Shown: positions 15,749 through 22,703, counted from the first letter of the stretch. The stretch: DNA of 27,320 nucleotides from GCA-1730015 sp964550655 (GCA_964550655.1 CAZKAQ010000041.1:1-27320); one strand, 5' to 3'. Numbers and translations: made by a program. The notes: generated from the letters alone by a model not told the origin.

Positions 15749-17650
15749 CTACCAGCCAATGGTCCACAACCACAATCGAATTCTATCGAAGAGTTTGTGT
15801 GTCCAGATCCAAAGCAGCTTGCGTTCTCCCATTTGGATCCGCGCCACGCCTTCCATGCCGGGTCGCAGATTCGGTGTCGCTTCGGTCAATTCTGCCTCAA
15901 TACGAAAGTAACTGTTGCCTTCGCCCGAGATTGCCAAAGGTACGACCTGCTCAATAGTAAACGGGTGTGGTTCTCCGGGTAGGGCTGCAATAACAACTTT
16001 GCCGGATTTATCGTTGTCGATATTTGCCATATCGCGTTCATCGACCTTAATAATGATCTTGTATTCTTCCGCCGGTGCTACTTCGAATAGTACGTCACCG
16101 ATTTCAACCGGTGAGCCGAGAGACTGACTGAGATCACCACTAGTGATATAGCCATCGAATGGTGCTTTAAGTGAGGCTCTTTCCAGGCGTTCACGCGCCA
16201 GTGCATACTCGGCCTCAATCTGTTCTGATCTGGCTTGAAGAATACTCAACTCAGTGCGTGCTTTGTTAGCAAGTGCTTCCTGATAGGCTTTTTTAATTTT
16301 ATTTTCTTCACCTTGCCACTTTTTTAATTCCAGTTGCAGGGCTCTGTCATCCAGTGTTGCTATTACCTGATCTTTAGAGACTTTGTCTCCTGCGCGCACC
16401 TCTGAGGTCTTTACAAAGCCTGCTACAGGTGCCGCGATTATCTGTGCGTGTGCACCCTGGATAACAGCGGGAGCAGATACAATGTGATTGCCGGGAATAA
16501 TGCCGGCTATGAGGATAGTTGCTGCGGCTATCGCACCAGCGACTTTTAGCTTAAGGTGTTTTGGCCCCATGAAGCTTTGGCAGGTTTTGCGCAGAGAGTC
16601 TCGTAGTTTGTTTAGAATTGAGCGTTCTTCAAATCTTTTCAACTCCAGTATCGGCGCTATTGTAGAAAGTACCGATTCACACCATTCAACGGTGTCGCTA
16701 TCAAATGGAGATGATTCTGATCGCTCCAGAGTTATCGCACCAAACGTTTCTCTTCCCCGCAGAGGAAATGTCGCGATGGATGAATTCTGACTGTCGTTTT
16801 TTTGGAACTCGTGATGCGATTTAGTAATCACTGAGTCCGTATCGGGCAGCTGCGGTAAGGTGATTATCGTGTCCTGATCAATGCTCTCTTCCATCGATGC
16901 CTCGATTCTTCGTACCAATTGAGTACGTTCGTCAAAGCTTGCAAGGTGTGAGATACATTCTGCTCTGATAACCATGCCTTTTCGAAGACCGATGGTTACG
17001 CGATCGCAGTTCAATCTGTTGCTGATACTCGCTGCTATTTCCATGCAGGCTTTATGAGAATTGTCGTGCTTGAGAACAGATGCCATCAGTGATTGTGTAA
17101 ATGAACTGGCTTCTATTTGTACGCCGTTAGATAGCTGACTGAGTGACTCAAGCCAGTATCCACCCCATTGCAGTAGCTGCAAAACAATATTTTGTCTTGA
17201 CTGTGGTCGCGGTGTCATGAGTAGCGCTACATAGCCAAGCGTTTTTTCACCTTCCTTGATTGGAGTTGCGATGATGTCGCCGAGACGGCCGCTGGTATGG
17301 CCGTATGAAATTTCGGTGGTGATAACAGGTTTGTCGCTTTCAAAGACTTGTTGACCGGCTATAGCGAGCAAATCTGTGCCAAAGCCATTTGTCGGACGCA
17401 ATGAGAGTAGATTGCCGTTAGTGTCGTACACAGCGCCAGTGATCACATCTGCGATCATATTGCACTGCCACACCAGCCACTTAGTGGCTAGCTCGCTGCT
17501 AAGACCTGATGCTTTGACTCTATGCTGATCGTCACCAAGGTGCGCGTCGTTGCTTGACTCATCCAGATACCGGGTGTTAAGAGTACCGGTATTTGTTTGA
17601 TGCACTTCTTCAGTAGCCTCGGTGGAAACAGGTTCTGCCGCTGCGTTCAT
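15749..17650 (-). CDS. GAF-domain sensor fused to HlyD-type adaptor
   Basis: This 633-residue protein has a cytoplasmic N-terminus with one probable GAF-like region (about 55-145) and a second, clearer GAF region (about 185-335). A single membrane segment (369-388) and a periplasmic HlyD-type region follow. The latter has a lipoyl half-motif (AAPVAGFVKTSEVRAGDKV), a coiled-coil hairpin (435-492), the second half-motif (RASLKAPFDGYITSGDLSQ, 491-509) and a beta-barrel. The C-terminal tail is Trp-rich (LLWIWTHKLF, RLWLWTIGW). GAF domains bind small ligands or redox cofactors, so this adaptor could sense a cytoplasmic state. The ATG follows an AGAGG ribosome site 7 bases away. It is first in the operon; the 444-bp region upstream should hold its promoter. 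Confidence 0.9.
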   Translation of the reverse strand: MNAAAEPVSTEATEEVHQTNTGTLNTRYLDESSNDAHLGDDQHRVKASGLSSELATKWLVWQCNMIADVITGAVYDTNGNLLSLRPTNGFGTDLLAIAGQQVFESDKPVITTEISYGHTSGRLGDIIATPIKEGEKTLGYVALLMTPRPQSRQNIVLQLLQWGGYWLESLSQLSNGVQIEASSFTQSLMASVLKHDNSHKACMEIAASISNRLNCDRVTIGLRKGMVIRAECISHLASFDERTQLVRRIEASMEESIDQDTIITLPQLPDTDSVITKSHHEFQKNDSQNSSIATFPLRGRETFGAITLERSESSPFDSDTVEWCESVLSTIAPILELKRFEERSILNKLRDSLRKTCQSFMGPKHLKLKVAGAIAAATILIAGIIPGNHIVSAPAVIQGAHAQIIAAPVAGFVKTSEVRAGDKVSKDQVIATLDDRALQLELKKWQGEENKIKKAYQEALANKARTELSILQARSEQIEAEYALARERLERASLKAPFDGYITSGDLSQSLGSPVEIGDVLFEVAPAEEYKIIIKVDERDMANIDNDKSGKVVIAALPGEPHPFTIEQVVPLAISGEGNSYFRIEAELTEATPNLRPGMEGVARIQMGERKLLWIWTHKLFDRIRLWLWTIGW

Positions 17651-17788
17651 TCACAAACCTCTGTTCTGAATGATTAATAAAATTATCCTACTCTCCTCAA
17701 CTGCTTAGAGCGTCTTGGCTCTATTCATATCTATTGAGGTAGCAGTGCATAGCAGCAACAAGCGAACCAAACGAAGTTGATGACGAAT

Positions 17789-17849
17789 GGTATTTGTGGT
17801 CTGTTCGACGGTAAACTTATGAAGCTGTCCACACAAATACCTATTTTTT
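17789..17849 (+). terminator. Inverted repeat with T-run, possible orphan terminator
   Basis: The arms GGTATTTGTG (17789-17798) and CACAAATACC (17832-17841) are perfect complements over 10 bp. The loop of 33 bases can itself fold partly (GACGG with CTGTC). TATTTTTT follows at 17842-17849. The long loop is unusual for an intrinsic terminator, and no plus-strand gene lies upstream, so it could end a small RNA or be a protein-binding site. Confidence 0.35.
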
Positions 17850-17989
17850 GTCGCAGCAGTTATGCTCTGCCTGAAAAAGATGAAGCCGCCTTATTAATAC
17901 TCTATACAGGTGTAGCAACAGGTAATCCGTTGTAGTGTGATTCCGGCCCGATTCCTGCGCCAGCGTTGTATAGTCAGGACGCATATGTC

Positions 17990-18060
17990 CCCGGGAGTCA
18001 TGCTGCGAACTGACTCACGGGAAAGACCGGTTCTACACCTGTTTCTGGTGACCATCGGTC
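17990..18060 (+). promoter_or_regulatory. Structured leader upstream of DUF4197 gene
   Basis: Two consecutive hairpins can form. The first pairs 17990-18000 with 18011-18021 (11 bp, one mismatch) around a 10-base loop. The second pairs GACCG (18025-18029) with CGGTC (18056-18060) and has an inner stem CACC/GGTG with a 7-base loop. They end 35 bp before the chosen start codon. I do not recognise a known riboswitch consensus. They could be an RNA leader or stacked operators. Confidence 0.35.
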
Positions 18061-18094
18061 AGCCAACTATTCTGTGAAAGGTATTTTTATCAAC

Positions 18095-18862
18095 ATGTCC
18101 GGTACATTTATTAAAACGTATGCAGAGAGACTGATAAAACTTTCGGTTCTTGTAAGTGTGTTTGCGTTCAGCGGGTGTGCCAATCAATCGCAATTGCTGG
18201 AGGGGCTTGAAGACATTGTTGCTCAGACATCCGGCCAGTCAGCAGGTGTGCTGTCGATTGCTGATATTTCTGCCGGTCTGAAGGAGGCGCTGACCGTAGG
18301 CTCCGGGCTGGTAGTCAGTCAGCTTGGTCAACCCGACGGATACAATGCGGATCCGGTGGTACGAATTCCGTTGCCGACTACGCTGGTGCGCGCTAAAGAG
18401 TTTGCGGCAAGGGTTGGTTTGCAGAGTAGTTTTGATTCACTCGAGAATCGCCTCAATCTGGCCGCCGAGCAGGCAGTTCCCAAAGCACGTAGTTTGTTTG
18501 TCGATGCAATCCGCCAGATGACTCTCGATGACGCGCGTGGAATTCTGCAGGGCCCCGATAATGCGGCCACTCTCTTCTTTGAGCGCACTATGGGTGGACG
18601 GCTGCGTGATGCGATGCGGCCTGTTATCGACAACAGTTTGTCTCAGGTAGGTGCGGTTCGTGGTTTCAATCAGCTTCTTGCAAGTTACCGGCAGATTCCA
18701 TTTGCGCCGCCGGTTGAGGCGGATCTGACCGAGCATGTGCTGGATAAGGGGATGGGCGGCATCTGGCACTATATGGCAGCAGAAGAAAAGGCGATCCGGA
18801 ATAATCCGGTCAAGCGCACAACCGAACTCCTGCAACGTGTGTTTGGCAGTGTTGATCGTTAG
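18095..18862 (+). CDS. DUF4197 domain-containing lipoprotein
   Basis: This protein of about 255 residues belongs to the DUF4197 family. Recognisable parts are ADISAGLKEALTVGSGLVVSQL, the middle AVPKARSLFVDAIRQMTLDDARGIL, and DKGMGGIWHYMAAEEKAIRNNP at the C-terminus. The N-terminal hydrophobic stretch ends at a lipobox-like FSGC with C28, so it is probably lipidated and periplasmic. The family function is unknown. The ATG at 18095 was chosen because it gives a normal lipoprotein signal; a GTG at 18074 would extend it by seven residues. An AAAGG ribosome site lies somewhat far (about 13 bases) from the ATG. It is preceded by hairpin structures and followed, after 194 bp, by a separate promoter-like sequence. 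Confidence 0.88.
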   Translation: MSGTFIKTYAERLIKLSVLVSVFAFSGCANQSQLLEGLEDIVAQTSGQSAGVLSIADISAGLKEALTVGSGLVVSQLGQPDGYNADPVVRIPLPTTLVRAKEFAARVGLQSSFDSLENRLNLAAEQAVPKARSLFVDAIRQMTLDDARGILQGPDNAATLFFERTMGGRLRDAMRPVIDNSLSQVGAVRGFNQLLASYRQIPFAPPVEADLTEHVLDKGMGGIWHYMAAEEKAIRNNPVKRTTELLQRVFGSVDR

Positions 18863-18937
18863 CCTGCATTGCAGGCCAGGTCGGACCCCTTGATTTTGTT
18901 GCGCCGCGTTGGCGACGCACCGCCAGTATTGAAACTG

Positions 18938-18966
18938 TTGCGGGTCGCAGAGTTTGCTATTATAAA
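18938..18966 (+). promoter_or_regulatory. Possible sigma70-type promoter for small membrane protein and cytochrome
   Basis: TTGCGG (18938-18943) and TATAAA (18961-18966) are separated by the ideal 17 bp. The -10 box matches five of six bases and the -35 only three. A short perfect hairpin, AGCTTA-GCG-TAAGCT, lies directly downstream. The placement about 90 bp before the 62-residue protein start makes it a plausible promoter for the cytochrome pair. Confidence 0.35.
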
Positions 18967-19056
18967 GCTTAGCGTAAGCTCGGAGCTGTCTGACGTTTTG
19001 CAGCGTCGGTGTCTTCGTATCAAACACATTTGACCACCAGAATTGCAGGGGCTCCC

Positions 19057-19245
19057 GTGAGCGTTCAGGACAATGTATTTTTCAAGGCATTCGGATTTGT
19101 GCTTGGTGCACTTGTCATTTTTACGGTGTCAATTATGTTTCTGGCGAATGTTATTTCAGCGCCGGGGCAGACATCTGTAGATCCACTCGTGCAATCGCAA
19201 ATGCTGGATCGGATTCAACCCGTCGGTATGTCTCGTATCGAGTAA
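19057..19245 (+). CDS. Small membrane protein paralogous to the cytochrome's N-terminal anchor
   Basis: This 62-residue protein has one membrane segment (about 11-33) and a short periplasmic tail. It aligns along nearly its whole length with the first 60 residues of the diheme cytochrome downstream: FVLGALVIFTVSIMFLANVIS against FVLGALVLLTFFLVIISNVMS, and DPLVQSQMLDRIQPVGMSRIE against DPLVLAEINKSIAPVGRSRVE. It stops exactly where the cytochrome's low-complexity linker begins, so it lacks heme-binding CxxCH. The start is a GTG with a strong AGGGG ribosome site five bases before it, and the alignment with MSQSSSNFYKPF confirms it; an upstream GTG at 19009 would add 16 residues. The function is not known; a partner subunit or assembly factor for the cytochrome is inference. 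Confidence 0.8.
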   Translation: MSVQDNVFFKAFGFVLGALVIFTVSIMFLANVISAPGQTSVDPLVQSQMLDRIQPVGMSRIE

Positions 19246-19348
19246 AAAATAAAGTTATACGCACGGCGCAAGATCTGTCTCTGCCTGACGGCACGACGCT
19301 GGCTGCGTGTACCAAAATCTGTTTTTAATTAATGTTTCGGAGAAACAC

Positions 19349-20299
19349 ATGAGTCAAAGTAGCTCTAATTTCTATAAACCGTTTATATTTGTGCTCGGCG
19401 CACTTGTGTTGTTAACGTTTTTTCTGGTTATTATCTCCAATGTGATGTCGCCTGACAGCCCCGATGATCCGCTCGTGTTGGCGGAGATCAACAAATCCAT
19501 CGCGCCGGTGGGCCGATCTCGTGTGGAACAAATGGCGAAGCCTGCTGCGGCAGATGCGACCGATTCCGCTGCTACGCAGGAAGCTGACCCGACTGCAGCC
19601 ACTGAAGAACAAACCAGTGAAGTACAAACTGACGTTGTTGCTGCTGAAACAGAAACTACCGAGGCCACTGAAGCTGTCGGATCAGTCGCGTCGACTACAA
19701 AATCAGAATCATCAGCGACCGCTTCTTTAAATGTCAAAGCGGTTGTTGCCACCAACTGTGCGGGTTGCCACAACGATGGTTTGGATGGTGCGGCCCTGAC
19801 CGATGATGCCAGCGCATGGTCTGCGCTTTCGGAAAAAGGTATCGATGAGCTGACGGCAAGCGTGATCAATGGTAAGGGTAAAATGCCCGCCAGAGCTGAG
19901 TCGACATTAAATGATGATGAAATCACGCAGGCTGTTGAGTTGATGATCGCCAATGCCACGGGTAGTGCACCGATGGCAACGACAGATGCTGCAGCTGGCA
20001 CCGAGGCCACTGATGTTACCGAGGCTGCCGGTGCGGCAGCTACAGCTGCCTCTGCAACTGAAATTCCTGCAGCTGTGAAGGAAGTGGTTGATACAGCTTG
20101 TGCCGCCTGTCATTTGACAGGGGTTGCCGGTGCACCCATGTTAGGTGACAAAGAAGCTTGGGCGCCACGCGTTGCCAAAGGTATCGACGCTTTGGTGGAA
20201 AGTACAATTGCCGGTATTAGTATCATGCCACCACGCGGTGGTACATCGCTTGATGACGAGCAGCTACGTTTGGCTATCGAGTATATGCTTAGCAAGTAA
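19349..20299 (+). CDS. Membrane-anchored diheme cytochrome c (tandem c5-type domains)
   Basis: This 316-residue electron carrier has one uncleaved N-terminal membrane helix (11-32), then a long linker rich in Ala, Thr and Glu (about 62-125). Two homologous class I cytochrome domains follow, joined by a second Ala/Thr-rich linker. The heme sites are CAGCH (137-141) with probable ligand M179 in KMPAR, and CAACH (251-255) with M293 in IMPPRGG. The GxxGAP-type loop and MPPRGG are typical of cytochrome c5. It probably shuttles electrons in the periplasm to a terminal oxidase or reductase. The ATG at 19349 follows a GGAG site with good spacing and aligns with the small upstream paralogue; an in-frame ATG 42 bp earlier is less likely. 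A strong terminator follows. Confidence 0.92.
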   Translation: MSQSSSNFYKPFIFVLGALVLLTFFLVIISNVMSPDSPDDPLVLAEINKSIAPVGRSRVEQMAKPAAADATDSAATQEADPTAATEEQTSEVQTDVVAAETETTEATEAVGSVASTTKSESSATASLNVKAVVATNCAGCHNDGLDGAALTDDASAWSALSEKGIDELTASVINGKGKMPARAESTLNDDEITQAVELMIANATGSAPMATTDAAAGTEATDVTEAAGAAATAASATEIPAAVKEVVDTACAACHLTGVAGAPMLGDKEAWAPRVAKGIDALVESTIAGISIMPPRGGTSLDDEQLRLAIEYMLSK

Positions 20300-20330
20300 T
20301 CGGTTTTAAAGTGATTACTTTTATCACTTC

Positions 20331-20355
20331 AAGAGGCGGTAATCGCCTCTTTTTT
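20331..20355 (+). terminator. Rho-independent terminator after the diheme cytochrome gene
   Basis: A perfect 8-bp stem, AAGAGGCG (20331-20338) with CGCCTCTT (20344-20351), closes a 5-base loop and runs into a T-run. It lies 32 bp after the cytochrome stop. The complementary strand also has an A-rich side, so it may serve the convergent antiporter gene as well. Confidence 0.9.
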
Positions 20356-20389
20356 ATGTTCTGGCTATAAGGCTGTATAAGTTCTGCTA

Positions 20390-21559
20390 TCAGTCACGCC
20401 TTAGCTTGTCATCTACTGCAATTGGTGTGGGGTATCGCATCACTATCCAGTAGGAAGATACAACGAAAGTGATTAATGTAGCGGTTTGTATTGTCATTGA
20501 AGCCTTGTCTGAAATAATACCTGAGCCGACGGCGACAACTGCAACCAAAAGAGAAAACTCACTGATCTGACCAAGGCGTACACCGATTTCTGCGGCCATT
20601 TTTGCTTTTTCTTTTTCGCGCCGCAACAGTAGCTTAAAGACTACCGGTTTCAGTGTTACTGCTGCTATTGCAAGTAGTAATGCAGGTAGTATCACGCCAC
20701 CCACTGCAGTAACGTCGAAGCCTGCACCCAGACCGAAGAAAAACATAATCAGAAAAAAATCTCTCAGGGGTTTCAGGCTTTCTGCTATGAATCGCGCGAT
20801 TGGATTGGCGGCCAGTGACACGCCTGCGATAAATGCCCCTATTTCATGTGAGAGCCCGACTGCATGTGCAAGTTCCGCTATACCTAAACACCAGCCTACG
20901 GTCGCGAGAAAAATGTATTCACTTATCTGATCAAACTTCTGGAACAGCTTGGCTAAAACATACTTTGAAATAAAATACGCAGTAGCTGCAATGGTAGGTA
21001 GCAGGATCAGCATGCCGAGTACGTCGAATAGGGCCGAGCTCTGCGCGCCCAATTCGTCAAGCAGTAGTAAGGCGATCACTGCGATGATGTCCTGCAGCAG
21101 CAGAATACTGACAATGATTTCACCCATACGCTGATGATGCAGTGCACTGGTTGGCAGGAGCTTTAAACCAACAATGGTTGAAGAGAACATCATGGCGGTG
21201 CCAATCACCATGCTGTCAATCGGTGTAAACCCGAATGCCATGGAAATCACGAAACCGATCAGCGCAAAAGAAAAGCAACTAATCAGCGTGACAATGGTTG
21301 CTTCGCGGAGCAGATGTTTTAGATCATCGGGCTCAAGGTTCAGGCCGAGCAGGAATAGCAGAAATATGATGCCGACGTTGGCTATATCGGCCACCAGCGC
21401 CGGATCGGCAACAAGGCCGGTCACATGCGGTCCGGCAATCAGCCCGAGCGCGATGTACGCGATTAGCAGCGATTGTCGTGCAAACAGGGCGATTGTCGCC
21501 AGGATTGCTGCGCCGGTGAAAATCAGGAAGATTGTATAGAGTATGGAATCACCACCCAC
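20390..21559 (-). CDS. CPA2-family cation:proton antiporter, lacking a TrkA/RCK domain
   Basis: This 389-residue protein has about 12 membrane segments and belongs to the Kef/monovalent cation:proton antiporter-2 family. Typical strings are YIALGLIAGPHVTGL, IFLLFLLGLNLEPDDLKHL, FSSTIVGLKLLP, ILLLQDIIAVIALLLLDEL (with the conserved Asp) and LGLSHEIGAFIAGVSLA-like HAVGLSHEIGAFIAGVSLAA. It ends soon after the last helix, so it lacks the cytoplasmic RCK/TrkA-N regulatory domain found in KefB, KefC and YbaL. The ion (K+ or Na+) cannot be decided. The start is a GTG read from the minus strand, directly before the first helix. It is convergent with the cytochrome gene and divergent from the rhodanese gene. 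Confidence 0.88.
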   Translation of the reverse strand: MGGDSILYTIFLIFTGAAILATIALFARQSLLIAYIALGLIAGPHVTGLVADPALVADIANVGIIFLLFLLGLNLEPDDLKHLLREATIVTLISCFSFALIGFVISMAFGFTPIDSMVIGTAMMFSSTIVGLKLLPTSALHHQRMGEIIVSILLLQDIIAVIALLLLDELGAQSSALFDVLGMLILLPTIAATAYFISKYVLAKLFQKFDQISEYIFLATVGWCLGIAELAHAVGLSHEIGAFIAGVSLAANPIARFIAESLKPLRDFFLIMFFFGLGAGFDVTAVGGVILPALLLAIAAVTLKPVVFKLLLRREKEKAKMAAEIGVRLGQISEFSLLVAVVAVGSGIISDKASMTIQTATLITFVVSSYWIVMRYPTPIAVDDKLRRD

Positions 21560-21643
21560 GGCTGCCGCTCTTGTTTTACATGTGTTGTGTTGCGGACTAA
21601 TAATTGTAGTGTGTATTGCGAGTTTGTGATGATGTTCTGTGCC

Positions 21644-21695
21644 CTGAGTTCCGATGCCTGAGTTTCGATCCGGGTTTCGATACCCGGGTTTCGAG
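21644..21695. repeat. Short imperfect tandem repeats with a palindromic core
   Basis: Four near copies of a TTTCGAT-type unit begin at 21649 (TTCCGAT), 21663, 21675 and 21689 (TTTCGAG), spaced 14, 12 and 14 bp. The central part, CCGGGT-TTCGAT-ACCCGG (21670-21687), is a 6-bp-arm palindrome. It lies between the antiporter and rhodanese genes. It may be a regulator-binding array or a REP-like element. Confidence 0.5.
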
Positions 21696-21811
21696 TCTGT
21701 CGGATCGCCTTGCGGTATGATATTCGGTTAAGATACGAGGCTCTGCGGATTGACTGATCCGTATGTGATTCAATCTCCCGGTATTTCACAGAAATTAAAA
21801 GTTAGAGTCAT

Positions 21812-22240
21812 ATGGACCGTCTTATTGAATTTGTCGGTAATCACCCGATATTGTTTGCAGCGCTGGCACTTGTTGTCGGTATGATCGTTTTCTTTGAATA
21901 TCAGCGTGCATTTTCAGGTGTTAAAATTATTAGCCCGATGGAAGCCACGCGACTGCAGAATGATGAAGAAGCCGTTTTTCTCGATATTCGCGAAGACTCC
22001 GAGTACAAAGTGGGTCATATCATGGGAAATTTACATATCCCAATGAGTAATTTTCCCAAACGCATGGTCGAACTGGACAAATACAAAGATAAACCGGTGA
22101 TTGTTTACTGTACCAGTGGTACGAGATCCGCCGGAGCGGCAGGCAAGTTGCGTAAGGCAGACTTTAGTTCGGTTTACACGCTGCAAGGCGGTGCTGCGGC
22201 CTGGGAAAAAGCCGGTCTGCCTCTGTCTTCAAAATCCTGA
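21812..22240 (+). CDS. yibN: Membrane-anchored rhodanese-like protein (YibN type)
   Basis: This 142-residue protein has one N-terminal membrane helix (about 11-29) and a single rhodanese domain. The active-site loop is C100-TSGTRS, with the conserved LQGGAAAWEKAGLP after it and FLDIREDSEYKVGHI before it. Rhodanese domains move sulfane sulfur through the catalytic cysteine, which is present. Its location directly before grxC, secB and gpsA reproduces the E. coli yibN-grxC-secB-gpsA order and supports the YibN assignment. The precise sulfur donor and acceptor are unknown. The ATG is preceded by a modest TTAGAG ribosome site. Confidence 0.9.
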   Translation: MDRLIEFVGNHPILFAALALVVGMIVFFEYQRAFSGVKIISPMEATRLQNDEEAVFLDIREDSEYKVGHIMGNLHIPMSNFPKRMVELDKYKDKPVIVYCTSGTRSAGAAGKLRKADFSSVYTLQGGAAAWEKAGLPLSSKS

Positions 22241-22275
22241 CACCACGCCAAATTAATTGGCAGCAAGGAACAATC

Positions 22276-22533
22276 ATGAGTAAAGATGTTGTTATGTACA
22301 CCACCAGGTTGTGCGGCTTTTGTCGTGCTGCGAAAAAACTACTTGATGCAAAAGGTGTCGAATATCAAACAATTGCAGTGGATTTCGACTCTGCAAAGCG
22401 ACAGGAAATGATGCAGCGCAGCGGCCGACGGACGGTGCCACAAATTTTTATCGGTGACCACCATGTCGGAGGTTTTGACGATCTCAACGCGCTGGAATCG
22501 GCCGACAAGCTTGATGAGTTGCTGGCTTCTTAA
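22276..22533 (+). CDS. grxC: Glutaredoxin 3 with CGFC active site
   Basis: This 85-residue glutaredoxin reduces protein disulfides and mixed glutathione disulfides with glutathione. Expected elements are VVMYTTRLCGFCRAAKKLL, the TVPQIFI cis-proline motif and HVGGFDDLNAL for glutathione binding. The active site is C13-G-F-C16, not the usual CPYC of GrxC. It resembles the CGFS of monothiol glutaredoxins but with both cysteines kept. The length and the operon position fit GrxC, not GrxD. The ATG has a good AAGGA ribosome site. It is 35 bp after the rhodanese gene, probably in one transcript. Confidence 0.92.
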   Translation: MSKDVVMYTTRLCGFCRAAKKLLDAKGVEYQTIAVDFDSAKRQEMMQRSGRRTVPQIFIGDHHVGGFDDLNALESADKLDELLAS

Positions 22534-22663
22534 GCTGCAGTGTTCAACGCCGGTGCCTCATTCGCATTGGCGTTTAATCTTTGATTCCATGGCCACAATC
22601 CTGTCTTTACCGTGTTGTGTCAACAGTCCTTCTGACTTTCTATCTATCGTCAGGGTAAGGGCA

Positions 22664-22693
22664 TTGAGTAAGCGAATTGAACTACACTATACG
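22664..22693 (+). promoter_or_regulatory. Possible sigma70-type promoter for secB
   Basis: TTGAGT (22664-22669) and TATACG (22688-22693) are separated by 18 bp; each matches four of six consensus bases. The box pair lies about 97 bp before secB in the 256-bp gap after grxC. That gap is long enough to expect a separate secB promoter. Confidence 0.35.
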
Positions 22694-22703
22694 TAACGAG
22701 CGA

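Larger units (their letters stand above)
17651..18094. other. Intergenic region with inverted repeats between divergent genes
   Basis: This 444-bp stretch separates the GAF-HlyD operon (leftward) from the DUF4197 lipoprotein gene (rightward). I see no convincing gene in it. It holds a long-armed inverted repeat followed by T residues (17789-17849) and two adjacent hairpins just before the lipoprotein start (17990-18060). A 38-codon open frame at 17819-17935 on the plus strand is noted but lacks a good ribosome site. No clear sigma70 promoter could be assigned for either flanking gene. Confidence 0.6.

Noticed and set aside
18437..19027. 196-codon minus-strand frame opposite the DUF4197 gene
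   Set aside because: No recognisable domain, and the opposite strand encodes a clear DUF4197 lipoprotein.
19372..20010. 212-codon minus-strand frame opposite the diheme cytochrome
   Set aside because: It is Ser/Val/Ala-rich because it mirrors the Ala/Thr/Glu linker repeats of the cytochrome; the plus-strand protein has two heme motifs and a good ribosome site.
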